A stretch of DNA of 64,000 nt from contig NC_135261.1 of assembly GCF_964204865.1 (NCBI RefSeq), forward strand, positions 8,804,001 to 8,868,000, written 5' to 3'. The notes beneath the pieces are model-generated. The model was not told the DNA's origin. It saw nothing but the letters and a program-made list of their open reading frames with translations, and did no database searches. The translations under genes and the position numbers were made by a program. Position 1 is the stretch's first letter. The number at the start of each line of letters is the position of its first letter. The DNA is from Styela clava. Taxonomy: Eukaryota > Chordata > Ascidiacea > Stolidobranchia > Styelidae. Positions 1-10,322 of the stretch are shown here, in pieces.

Positions 1-308
1 CAGTCATTCGCTCCAAACTAAAATCTAGAGCCTAGCCGAGTATATTTGAGTACTTTGGACATGGTTTCCTACCATAACAAGGAAATCACCTCAAATTTAG
101 TATCATTCGGACCCAATATGATTGAAATTCCGATTCCGGAACTTTGTGAATTGTAAAATGCCGTCTCCATAGATGGCATAGACGACACAGTTCAAAATTT
201 TACAGCTCAAGTCAGTTTAAAAATACGATTCTCAACCCCCGAGTGAACAAAACTTTTTAGCATCACGTTGTGTTGTTTAACCTCGCTCTCTGAAATACAA
301 ACACTTAC

Positions 309-533
309 CTTGCGTTGCGGGCAACCACCCCTTCTTTCGACTTGGTGCCGTTGACGTTGTCGCAGTGCGTTCCAACTGGTCTGATTATAAAACATGCTCA
401 AACTTTCGGGTATTTCCTCGGGCATTAAACATTCAATATTAGCTTTAGAAGGTACTCCACCGGTAGTTTTCCCAAGCTTCATAAAACTTAGTATAATCAA
501 CACAAACGCCGTGTGTAATTTGTGTATAATCAT
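309..533 (-). CDS. first exon of a secreted Cys-containing protein, possibly IL-17-like (partial)
   Basis: Reading down from an ATG at 533, 75 codons end at a strong donor (CGC AAG then gtaagt) at 308. Residues 1-25 form a signal peptide: a short basic start, a hydrophobic run FVLIILSF, then small residues. The mature part has an N-glycosylation site (NQTS), a Cys near residue 35 followed by MPEE, a basic Arg/Gln-rich stretch, and a CP pair near residue 71. The order Cys, PEE, about 30 residues, CP recalls the N-terminal half of IL-17D-type cytokines. That match is weak, and the diagnostic second half would lie in exons left of the window or unrecognised in 1-308. Codons after the donor run into intron-like sequence. 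I am fairly sure of a secreted first exon and unsure of the family. Confidence 0.5.
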
Positions 534-2811
534 CGTTTTTCTACCTTGCTATAACAGATAAAATGTAACAGATTTTGATGATGTGATGAAGTCTATAAAT
601 AGAATAATCAATATCTTTAGCTACTACTTAAATTCAGCCAAAGATTCAGTTGAATTGGCCGCCGTTACTTAGACTCCACAAGAACTCGTAACTGTGCTCA
701 CTAATGTTGATTTTTATCTTTATTTCAACCATTTAGTTTAGAATGGCGGAAGAACTTTCTATATCACTTTAAGGTAAAATATTAATCTGTTCTGGCTCTG
801 GCGACCACCATTCATTCAGTGTACACTTCATTCATTTTTATAGGTCCCCCTCGTAGATAGCAAATTATATATGTGCAGTGAGAATTTCGCTCGCTCTACA
901 GGCAGTTTTATGTCATCGCAGGTCGGTATGAGTCAGTTCAAGTATATGGAACTATAACGAGTTTTATTATAAATCCATTCCATAACCAAGCCTATGGATG
1001 ACCGTGATTCGTGATATCATTAGGCCGCCAAATTAAATTCCTTCTCCTCTTGAATATGCATGAGAATTAAAAAATAAATAAAAATTGAAAATAAGACTGA
1101 ATTTGATTTCTCTGAGCTATAATGTTTTAAATATTTGGGAAGGCTAGCTATACCCTAATATAATAGTCAAGACTAAAAGTTGGTGTGAAAACGAGTATTA
1201 ACTGATAATAGCAAGCCTCAACATACTCAAAAAATACTAGATGTCTAAAATACCATAAAACCACGCTAAAAATATCAATATATTGAAAACGACCGGTTCT
1301 TTGCAGTTGGTTCGCCACGCAGAGCATTTGGAGAACAATTGCCATCACACCATTGATGACCCTGCGCGTGTTCCTAGGTTCCAATCTCTTCGGAAATGAT
1401 TTTAAGCAATGAGAATGCTGGGCTCGTTGCCGTTTCTCGTATGTCTAACACCGCGCTAGCTATAAGATTTGGCTATCAACTAACAGTGTAATGTTGTATA
1501 TGTTATTTGAAGGCATTTACGATTTCACCACATCGAACTACCCGTCTAACATTGCTTTTTGAACTAGATTTTCACTATACATAGCCCTCCTTACCTTATT
1601 GTCAACATCTCCAACCTGAGAAGCATTGACACGAACTTCAAAAAGCTCATGACTTCTATTATAACGGTTCGCGCATGAAGTGACTGTGTATAAGTATGAA
1701 CCTCATTTTTTCTCAAGCGATATCCGTTGTTGTCGTGTACTTCCAGCTACGTCAAACGCTATCTGTGTATATTGATGAACTTAATTTTTTCTCGGACGAT
1801 AGGCTATCCGTTGTTATCGTGTACTTTTGAATACGTCACATGTTACATGCTGTCTTTAGAAGAAGGGACATAATACGTGAATGAACTCCCTATTGAATGT
1901 CGTAGTTTACCTAGTGACTTACGTGCGATTTCTCTCATCGGTATATGTAATATTCAGAATATCTGTGATCCCAAATTGTATTAGTTTTTCATGAAATATA
2001 TATCAATAAATACAATATATAAAATTTATAAAAACCAATTTAATAAACGGAAAATATTGGTAAATTATGAGACACTAAATTGGATAAAGGCAGGACGAAA
2101 AACTTCGCGCCTTATCTTCGCGCGTTATCCTCATCTTGAAAGGCCAGCTCCTAATGTGATCAGGCAAGTGCCAACATGATTTTACAGCATTTAACTGTCG
2201 TGAAAATAAACGGGTTAGCCTACTTACAAAATTGTGTAGTCAGATTCAAAAATGTTAAGCATCAATCTTAGGAAACTTTAAGCATTTTCCGTGTTGCTGT
2301 CAAAGATAGAATTATTTGAAATGGACGGCGGACAAGAAACTTTTGTTATGAAACATTCACACCTTTAAAATAAATTTACACGTAACATAACAGTTAATGT
2401 ATACGATACAACATTCATGCATCTGGTAAATTTTGCACCAAAGGCGCTGTAACAATTTGCGCCTTTCGCGTTTGCCCAAAAGCAAAATGCCGGTAGCAAC
2501 TCAATACCAGTCATTCACTTGGTACTCGAAACGGCGTACGTATGCATGAGATAGATCTCTAGATGTTGTCGTAAAACTTATTAATTTATTGTTGAAGGTT
2601 ATTATTGGTTTATTTACTGAGAAAATTCTGCAAGCTTTATGCAAAGATGGTTCCTGTACTGCCAGTAATCGTCGCATTAACGACGGTAAGTTATGGGTGT
2701 TTACGTCGTCGTCGTTCGCCGATTCTGTTTGATTACATTGGAGATAGGATTTATTATGGTAAAAAAATAGTTCTCAGAACTTGTAATCCAACCATTTTTA
2801 ATCTATTGAAC
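534..2811. other. intergenic stretch, no gene recognised
   Basis: Short open frames here (for example 1148-1384 minus and 1991-2179 plus) have no splice context, signal peptide or recognisable motif. A TATAAATA sequence near 591 lies just upstream of the minus-strand gene but reads on the plus strand, so I do not call it a promoter. Confidence 0.5.
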
Positions 2812-3205
2812 CAGCGGTTCCTAAACTTTTTGTTCGTGCGGTGCCAAATTATCAGGAGAAAACTCAAGACAATGTTAACTTTTATTCCGCCTGATTTTCC
2901 TTTGAAATGCTAAAAAATCACTCATGTTCGCTAAACTCGGTTCAACATTTAAATAAACTGCAGCTCACAAAATTGCATCAAGAATTGTCTAGCTCTGTTG
3001 TTATACGTAACAGGTACGTACAAATAGATGCATTCCATACGTATACAAAAAGTAAACGACAAAGAAAGGTAAAAACTAAAAAGAATTTATTGTTTAATAT
3101 ACACGGCATTTAAAATAAGAAACAATAAAACATTTATAATAAATATAATATAAAAAATTCTATAAGCAATTGTCAAATCGCCGCGGCGTACTTTGAGAAC
3201 CGCTG
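2812..3205. mobile_element. non-autonomous hAT-like element, 394 bp
   Basis: The left end reads CAGCGGTTCCTAAACTTT and the right end, inverted, CAGCGGTTCTCAAAGTACG. These are typical hAT terminal inverted repeats. The 8 bp on each side (tattgaac and tatcaagc) agree at 5 of 8 positions, as expected for an old target-site duplication. The interior is AT-rich with no transposase. A second, partial copy of the right half lies at 10124-10322. Confidence 0.65.
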
Positions 3206-3654
3206 TATCAAGCAGAGCTTTCTGACTTAAATATCCTATAAAAGTTTTAAATATGTAAGAATAATAATAAAAGAATAATGACACAATATACCTAATTTTG
3301 ATCGTTTGGCTGAAGACTGTATAAATGTAAGTAAAGAGTATGTACGTTGCATGTAAGAATAGTTATCCTGATGGCGACCTAAACTAAGTTGATATAAGCG
3401 GGGTCTGCTATTTTGTCTAGGATAACCCTAAAATAAGGAAAATGCACTAAGCTATTGCTTCTGGGCTAGGCCAATTTCAGTGCGATTTTGACCTCTCCAA
3501 TAAGAATCACTGATGCGTGACTGTTCATAATAATCCTACCCTTGCTGCCATTTTATCACATTCATGTTGATTTTTTTCAACAAATAATACTTTACCTTTA
3601 AGAACAATGGTATGCTTTGTGAACAAAAGACTGTGAATTTGTAACTATTGACAG

Positions 3655-5237
3655 GCTTTTCTTCTGGCAGTCTTCGCATCAATCTACCACACGAGTGCAA
3701 AAATTCCACTGAAACTAACATCCAAACGACAGGACGAAATAGATCACGATAGTTCAGGTATGTTCATTTTAATTGTACGTTTTGTGTTTCGATGAAGCTT
3801 TGTATTGAGAACTAAAAGCGATTCATGATTGTGGTCTGCAGGACTGATCACACTGTACTAGAATTGTAGTTCCAGCGAGCGATGTCGCCGATATGACATG
3901 TTGGGAAACGCGACATTATACTATTTGTGTTAAGAAGGTGATGACATACATGTATATATATTTATTTGTGAGCTTGACTAAAAGAAATCGGGTGGACCTA
4001 ATTTACTACGAAAGGGCACTCTGTACCAACCAACAGTGGAAAACCGCCGTTTTTTGAATGTAAAGATACATAACAACATAAAAGGATTAATTATTGTTGC
4101 ATAAATAAAAATAACATAATCTCTTGAGAGATTATGTTATTTTTATTTATCTTCATAAGACTATCTCAGTCACGCATCCTTGTGGCAACAGCCACATACG
4201 GATCCGGAACAGAAAGTAAACAAGGAGAAAGGACCTGCAGTTCGATACACAATACCCTAGTACAGGGGTGTGCAAAGTGCGGCCCGCGGGCCGAATGCGG
4301 CCCGCAATGGAAAATTGTGCGGCCCGCGGAGAAGTGCCAATTTTGAATGGTGCGCGGCCATCTAAACTAGTTTTGAAATTTGGTTGGATCTGATTTCCTT
4401 TGCGTTGCAAATCTTATATCCGAGTTCAATTTATTATCTATGCCTATGACTTACAGCGTCCTAACAGCGAGGCGAACAACGCGATTCACAAAGCTGTCCC
4501 TTGCTGAGCAGTAAACAATTTAAGGAAAATGCGGAGAATACGCTAATGAATTTGTAACAACGGGCAATTGAAGATTAGGCACTTGGAAAGCAGTTTAAAA
4601 AAATTTAATATTATATAGATACAAAAGCTAAATGAGTTTTGGTTCCAGCCTATCAATTGATTTGGTCTAAATCTAATCTGGAATAAGATTTGACAGAAAA
4701 TTATTTGGAAATGAATCTTACCGAAAACACCAAGATAACTTTCCACATGTTAAAAAAGTCATGGCCTCAAATATGGCACTTTCCGGTAACATATTTATTT
4801 CTAAAATGAGCTATTTTGTGCCTGCAACTAATAGAAAGCCTATGTTAAATGACGGTGCGGCCCGCGGTTTTACTCAGTTATTGATATTTGGCCCGCCCGC
4901 GAAAAAGGTTCCACACCCCTGCCCTAGTACACCCCATATTGTTGCATACATAACATTTCAAATTTCTCCAATAATTTCGTAGCATTGTTTTGCAGACGAA
5001 TCCAGCATTTCTTCATCAACAACAGATCAATCACCGGAAGAAGATGATTCAGTGGTTGATATACTTCATAGATCAATAACAGATGCTAATTCTTTCCAGT
5101 GTGGAGAATCAATTTGCATAGGCAATGAAAAACGATCAAATGAGAATATTCATCTTCGGGAAGACACAGAATCTTCATGCTTAGAAGAGGATACCGAGGA
5201 AGGGGTAGTTCAAAATTTACACAAAAATTCTCGATGA
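3655..5237 (+). CDS. small acidic secreted protein, exons 3655-3757 and 4996-5237 (5' exon not found)
   Basis: The first recognised exon starts after the acceptor ttgacag and opens with a hydrophobic segment (AFLLAVFASIY, then HTSA) that looks like a signal peptide core. It runs into KLTSKRQDEIDHDSS and ends in phase 1 at gtatgt. The next acceptor (tttgcag at 4995) continues in matching phase with an acidic Ser-rich stretch (DESSISSS, PEEDDS), two Cys (QCGESIC), a further Cys and a TGA stop. The joined piece is about 114 residues. The initiator Met must sit in an upstream exon I could not identify. A complete hAT element sits in the intron. A similar two-exon arrangement follows at 6388-8083. 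No family is recognised; it could be an extracellular acidic matrix or peptide precursor, but that is a guess. Confidence 0.35.
4101..4150. repeat. 50-bp near-perfect palindrome
   Basis: Two 24-bp arms are exact reverse complements of each other around a 2-bp centre (CTCT TG AGAG). The arms start ATAAATAAAAATAAC. It lies in the intron of the acidic secreted-protein gene, about 105 bp before the hAT insertion site. Confidence 0.9.
4263..4921. mobile_element. complete non-autonomous hAT element with exact 8-bp target-site duplication
   Basis: The left end begins CAGGGGTGTGCAAAGTGCGG. The right end, inverted, begins CAGGGGTGTGGAACC. The direct repeat CCCTAGTA flanks the element exactly at 4255-4262 and 4922-4929. 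The subterminal region carries GCGGCCCGCGGGCCG motifs typical of a widespread hAT group. The 659-bp interior has no transposase frame, so it moved in trans. The exact duplication suggests a fairly young insertion, into the intron between 3757 and 4996. Confidence 0.93.
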
Positions 5238-6387
5238 TCAGCAATGATAAAGCAATTAACGAATGATTGAGCATGTTAGGCGTAATTCATATAGCTGGGT
5301 TACATTCTCTGAGAGCGGGACGAAATGAAAATAGGTGGAATTAGGTCAAAAAAGCGGCAAACATTGCTAGTTGCGTGAAAGTTACAATTGGTACAAGACA
5401 TATATCCTAAAACTCCGGACAAGTTAAACAATACAAAACATTCTTGCGTCGTATGGAGTTATTCTATGAACATAGAAGTTTATATATATAAAGTGCATAT
5501 GTTACCTGAATACAAGGCGCGATGCAATTCATACTTTAAACATGCGTACAAACATATATAGAAACCTCAGTAAACACATTTTGTGATTTTCAAGAAATCA
5601 ACATGTACGTCAAACGTGAATAACAAGTTTACTAGTCCGCTAATTACCACAAATCACAATTCGAATTTACAATATTCATGGAATTTTGCTGTCCATCTAA
5701 ATAACTGCTTTAAATGCTTTCATATAAGTTATTTTCAATTGGATTATCGAGTGTGAAAATTGTTCTTCTGTTTAGTACTCATCAGATCGAGCATGGTTTC
5801 ATCAATTTTCAATTTTTGACACTGTCACAGGGTTTGAGATCAAGTCGTGTATTTTTAATGGTATTTGAGATTAAGTTTTAGATAAAAAAAAATCATCATT
5901 ATAAAATCAAAATCATAAATATTTGTGTTTACTTTTAATTTAAACCTACTTTGGGTTTCAGTTCTGTGTTGTCTGGTACGAACCGAAATAAGGCTTGCAA
6001 CTATGCAATGACAGTAGCTATACAGTCCAGTGATTTCACATTTTTCACATGCCAAAATTAATAAATAAAATCCGGTACGCTAAAAATGACTTAAAAATAA
6101 TAATTCTGTACCAAACACTTCTCTTCTGAAACAGTAGTTGCGTATGTATAAAGAAAAACTTAAGCGGCGAAACATTCTGCAATATTTGTTGCAAGTAGCA
6201 TTAGAAACTAATAAATCAGATCAAAATTATGATTAATGGCGAAGATGTATATCACATCTGTTTATAGTTTATGTTAATCTATTTAAGAGCCAGATAATTT
6301 TAGGTTTCTGTTTGTGTTTATTTGATTTTTTTGATAAATATATTCAGGATTAAATTTGCTTATACAACATACAAAATTATATTTCAG

Positions 6388-8083
6388 TGGCTTGAAGAAA
6401 TTGAGAGCTCCACGTCAATCAATTATTCAGACGATGAATCATCTTCGACTGATCATTTTACGGAAAACACAGGTTTGATTTGGTCTCACTAATTTGCTAC
6501 TTTTTCATAATAAGCGTCATAATAGGATCAATTTCAAATAAAACACCCAATGACTAACCGCAGTACCGGTCGCATATGCGAATTACACTGAAATCCGTTA
6601 TCTGACCAATCAAAAGCTTCAGATCAAAATTGCAACTAAAGTCCCATCGCCAGAGCAATTTACATCGGTACCGGCAAGATCGCAGTGGACCAGTGGGTCA
6701 CGACTGTGTCGTGAAAATTCCGATCGGTCTGTGATTTGGAAACTAACTATTGGACCAATAGTTTCGGAGAATTTCCAACCACGAGTACATTATATTGGGT
6801 GCTCCCGAAGTATTCGTAGCAAGATGGCGCACAACCTGAACATGGTATGTGTACCAGGTTAGGGTTGTTCAGATTGTGCGTCATCTTGGTACGAATACTT
6901 CTGGAACGCCTCATATTGTTCAATCCAAGCACAGCACCTCACATAGAGTAAAAATTTGCATAATATGTCCCCAACTAAAATAATAATAATGGTCTTCAAA
7001 CCCAAAACCTCTTGGTCTGAGCGACCACTGTATAAAAATAGAAGTGTTGTACATTCCTTAAGGTTGGTAGAATGTATCGGTTTGATAATGAAATCATTTT
7101 ATTTGGTCATGCACCATTTCAAAAACTTGTGTCGGTTTTGGCAAGATTGAAACCGAGGAATCGATAAAAGAATTTTTTAATCTTCGGCGTTGTGGCGTAT
7201 GTAACAATGGCATACAAAACTTACTACCTGTCTCTTGAACCAACGAGTTATACTAATAAACACTTTTCATGTTCACACCAAGCATGTACTGAGTTTTGAC
7301 AACTGTAGCTTATGTAGAACTTGATCAAGTTGATAATAATTTTGGTAATAGTATCCATTGGCATTTTTGATAACAATTTTGAAAATCTCAATATACAAGC
7401 CGTGGAAGTACCCAGTGGGTCGGTCATTGCGTGAGATGAAACCAGGTTAACAATAGGTCAGGTGTGAAGAGTTCAAACTCCAGCGCTATCCCAATATTCA
7501 ACTCGGATTAGGTTGGGGGTATTGACCCACCTTCTAACATACCCTGACCCATTCCAGAATACATATAGTCAAACGAAACATATCAGAAATAGTGTTGGCT
7601 CAATAAACCGGGTGGTACCCAAACTCCACGCTCTGCAAATCACCCAAAGTGTTTTAAATCGGCTAGGCCAAAATGAAATATGTCACTTTTTACGTATAAG
7701 TAGATCTTATTTGGATAGTAGATAATTGTGACACAGACTCCCATCGCCAAGCCAAAATACAGTATAATTTTCTGAAATAGAATTTTAAATGAAGCATGAT
7801 TCAACGTCTAGATATTCGTGACGATGAACAACAACTTACCAATGATGTGTCGAAGGAAACTGATCAACACTTTGACAATGAGAGGGAGGAATCACATGCA
7901 CCGTGCGAATTGCAAGAAAAACAAACTTCTTATCTGTTTTCCCACGAAGGAAGGTCCTTACACATTGATGAACGTGTGATTTTGAAACCAAGTTTAAAAG
8001 TCGAATGTAGGAGTAGCGAGGAAGAATGCGGCGTAAGGATTCAAAATGAGCCGAGTTACAAAGCTTTTGTTGCACACAAGTGA
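6388..8083 (+). CDS. second small acidic protein, exons 6388-6472 and 7812-8083 (partial)
   Basis: After the acceptor atttcag an 85-bp exon reads WLEEIESSTS..., then SDDESSSTDHFTENT, ending in phase 1 at gtttga. A phase-compatible exon starts after ctag at 7811 (DIRDDEQQLTNDVS...) and runs to TGA at 8083. It is rich in Glu, Asp and Ser with three Cys (APCEL, VECRSSEEEC). The exon phases and composition parallel the gene at 3655-5237, and both terminal exons carry an ESS/SSEE acidic patch with Cys. I read them as a diverged tandem pair. The 7812 acceptor has a poor pyrimidine tract and no start exon or signal peptide was found, so the model is tentative. Confidence 0.3.
6798..6910. repeat. fold-back MITE, family R2
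   Basis: The two halves are inverted copies: GAAGTATTCGTAGCAAGATG on the left against the inverted right arm GAAGTATTCGTACCAAGATG. Between them lies 'ggtatgtgtaccaggttagggtt', shared with the R2 copies at 25189, 30091, 36371 and 37326. Confidence 0.7.
7405..7540 (+). repeat. possible tRNA-derived SINE fragment
   Basis: A GAGTTCAAACTCC motif near 7470 resembles the pol III B box (GGTTCRANNCC) within a tRNA-like T arm. The A-box region is poor. No second copy was recognised in the window. Confidence 0.25.
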
Positions 8084-9890
8084 AGATGTTTTGTCTTCAG
8101 CACCCAGTCACCATGCCACTGTACCACGAGTGTAGATTTAAAACCCCTTTCGGATCCTGAATCTAATGTTGTTTGGTATAATGTCTTCTGAATATTGCTC
8201 AAAAAAACAATGGCCTCTACCCTGGCCGACTAGCAAGTTTGCCTTCTATTTGTTATTTAGCAACAGGCGGTTGCCATGGTTATTCGTCTATTGTGTCTGG
8301 GGTCGTTTGCTTTCATTGTTATGAACGAGATTCGGATATCGGGTCGCCTGCATGTGTTTCATTTCCGGCTCTTCTCAACATTTGGGTGTTCGATTTTTTC
8401 CTTCAGCATAATTTAATGTTAGACTCCCTCATAGGTGACGTTGCTTGATAAACATTGCTAGTTTATCGCGTCTCTCTTCACGCTGAAATGCATTTTTTTC
8501 ATTCTGTAATGTGTATTTTCGGCATGTGTAAAATTATTTACTGATTACTGTTTTCACATTTTCCTATTTAAATGAATATTATCATTTTATTTGTTTGGTA
8601 TAATTTTTATTTGTTATTTTAACTCTATCTTGAACAAAAGTCATCAATGTTAATTACGGTATGCAGTATTGTGATTTTAATCAGAAACACTCTTCAAGAA
8701 AATTTGATTATTTACCCAATGTTTATAAATTATTTAATGTTTCGTTATTTGTCAATAAATTTGAAGCAGTGATAAAAAACTTGGAATTTAAAGTTGATGT
8801 ATTTATTGGTCATTTACGAATATTTTTATATATACTGGAATTTAAATTTTTACTTTTTTGTATTTTTGTATTTGATATACTTTTGAGAAAAACCAAAAAA
8901 AATAAATATGTTTCTTTTATATTAATATCAGGCATGATCGTCACTTTTTAAGATTTTTTCTAGCTTTATTTAGCCTGGAGAGTGGAGACGATTCGATAAT
9001 CACTTCTTATTTGAGAGAGAGGGCGACAGAGAAAGTCAGAGCAAGAGTCAACCTCGTTCCGGTTCTAGGACCGGTTCAGAAGCAATATATTTACATACAA
9101 AATGGCAATACACTGAAATACGATATAGCAAAACATGAATTTTCTCAACACATACTAAGAGAGAAAATCTCGAATATATATATAAACAGTAGTTTAAAGT
9201 AATACAGAGCGATCATAAAATCAGCGATCCCCGCTCGGGCAATGCAACGATTAACATCGGTACCATTAAGGTGGATGAACACGGGATTTGTCAGAAAGAT
9301 TGATCAACAAAGCTGAATTTGGGTGAAATATATATCAGAAAAAAACTGACTGTTTCTTGCATCTTTAAGTACCGACAATGTGACATCGATTGGTCCATTA
9401 GTTACAATTTTTTTAAAACAATAAAAACCCCAACGACGTCTAAGAGAACAGCAATTTAGCGAGCGGCTTATTACATGATTGAATGATCAAGTACGTTTTT
9501 GACCTTTTGATCTAAGCCAAGAAAATATGCTAGGATCAGAAGGTAGCGCCAGGGAGCAGACGACATAACACGATTTTGAGGGTAGGCGAATGATGGACAT
9601 CATTTATCTATCTGTCGCCTACACTCTACACACCCTATGTAAAAGTTGTTTTTGGTATACACAAAAAGCACACTTTATTTTATTTTTTTAAATAGCAAAT
9701 CGCAAAAGATAATTCCTTAAAATAGCTTTCAGAAAACTGTAATACAATCCATTTCGTGTTTCATCTCTTTCTACGTGACTGAAGGATTGCATTACACACA
9801 AGAATTCATTTAGACTAGAAAACAAGCTGATTGTGGAATAATTCAGAAAATTAACGACAAAAATAATCGGGGCCCTGTTTGGATCAATAG

Positions 9891-10010
9891 TGCCACTCTA
9901 ATGTGCGATCTCACTTGCTTAACATGATCTCAATCGCATCAATTGCCGTTTCTGCCACTTTGGTATGCGTTTGATCTCATAAAGACGTTCTCATTGAATC
10001 TAACCCCTAA
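9891..10010. repeat. dispersed repeat, family R4
   Basis: Shares 'gatctcacttgcttaacatgatctcaatcgcat' type sequence, a TGCCACTTTGGTATGCGT core and a run of 'ctcataaagacgttctca' with 40390-40510. Confidence 0.6.
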
Positions 10011-10123
10011 CCCCAACTAAAATCACTGTCACATTATATTTCGACTCTACCTTTGGTTAAAAACCCACGGTTTAATTGAAAACTCTATTATTATGTAACA
10101 ATATAGGTAGACGCAACATAGCA

Positions 10124-10322
10124 GAAAGTAAACGACAAAAAAGATAAAATGAAATTATTGATTCATATACACTGCATTTAAAATATAAAACATTGAAACA
10201 TTTATAATAAATACAATATTATGTAAAATATTCATTCATATATTAGATATGTTTAACGCAATTCTGTTAATTTTCCTGGCGCATTTAGCAAGTTGCCGGG
10301 GAGCTCTCTTTGGGAACCGCTG
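10124..10322. mobile_element. right half of a hAT-like element related to 2812-3205
   Basis: Matches the other copy through 'agaaagtaaacgaca', 'atttataataaata' and the terminal 'gggaaccgctg'. The left inverted terminus was not found, so it is truncated or highly diverged. Confidence 0.6.

Noticed and set aside
3536..3721. Minus-strand open frame overlapping the 3655 exon
   Set aside because: The plus-strand reading has a signal-like segment, a good donor and a phase-matched downstream exon; the minus frame has none.
8661..8951. 96-codon plus-strand open frame rich in Phe, Lys and Ile
   Set aside because: Composition matches AT-rich noncoding DNA; no splice context, motif or plausible signal peptide.
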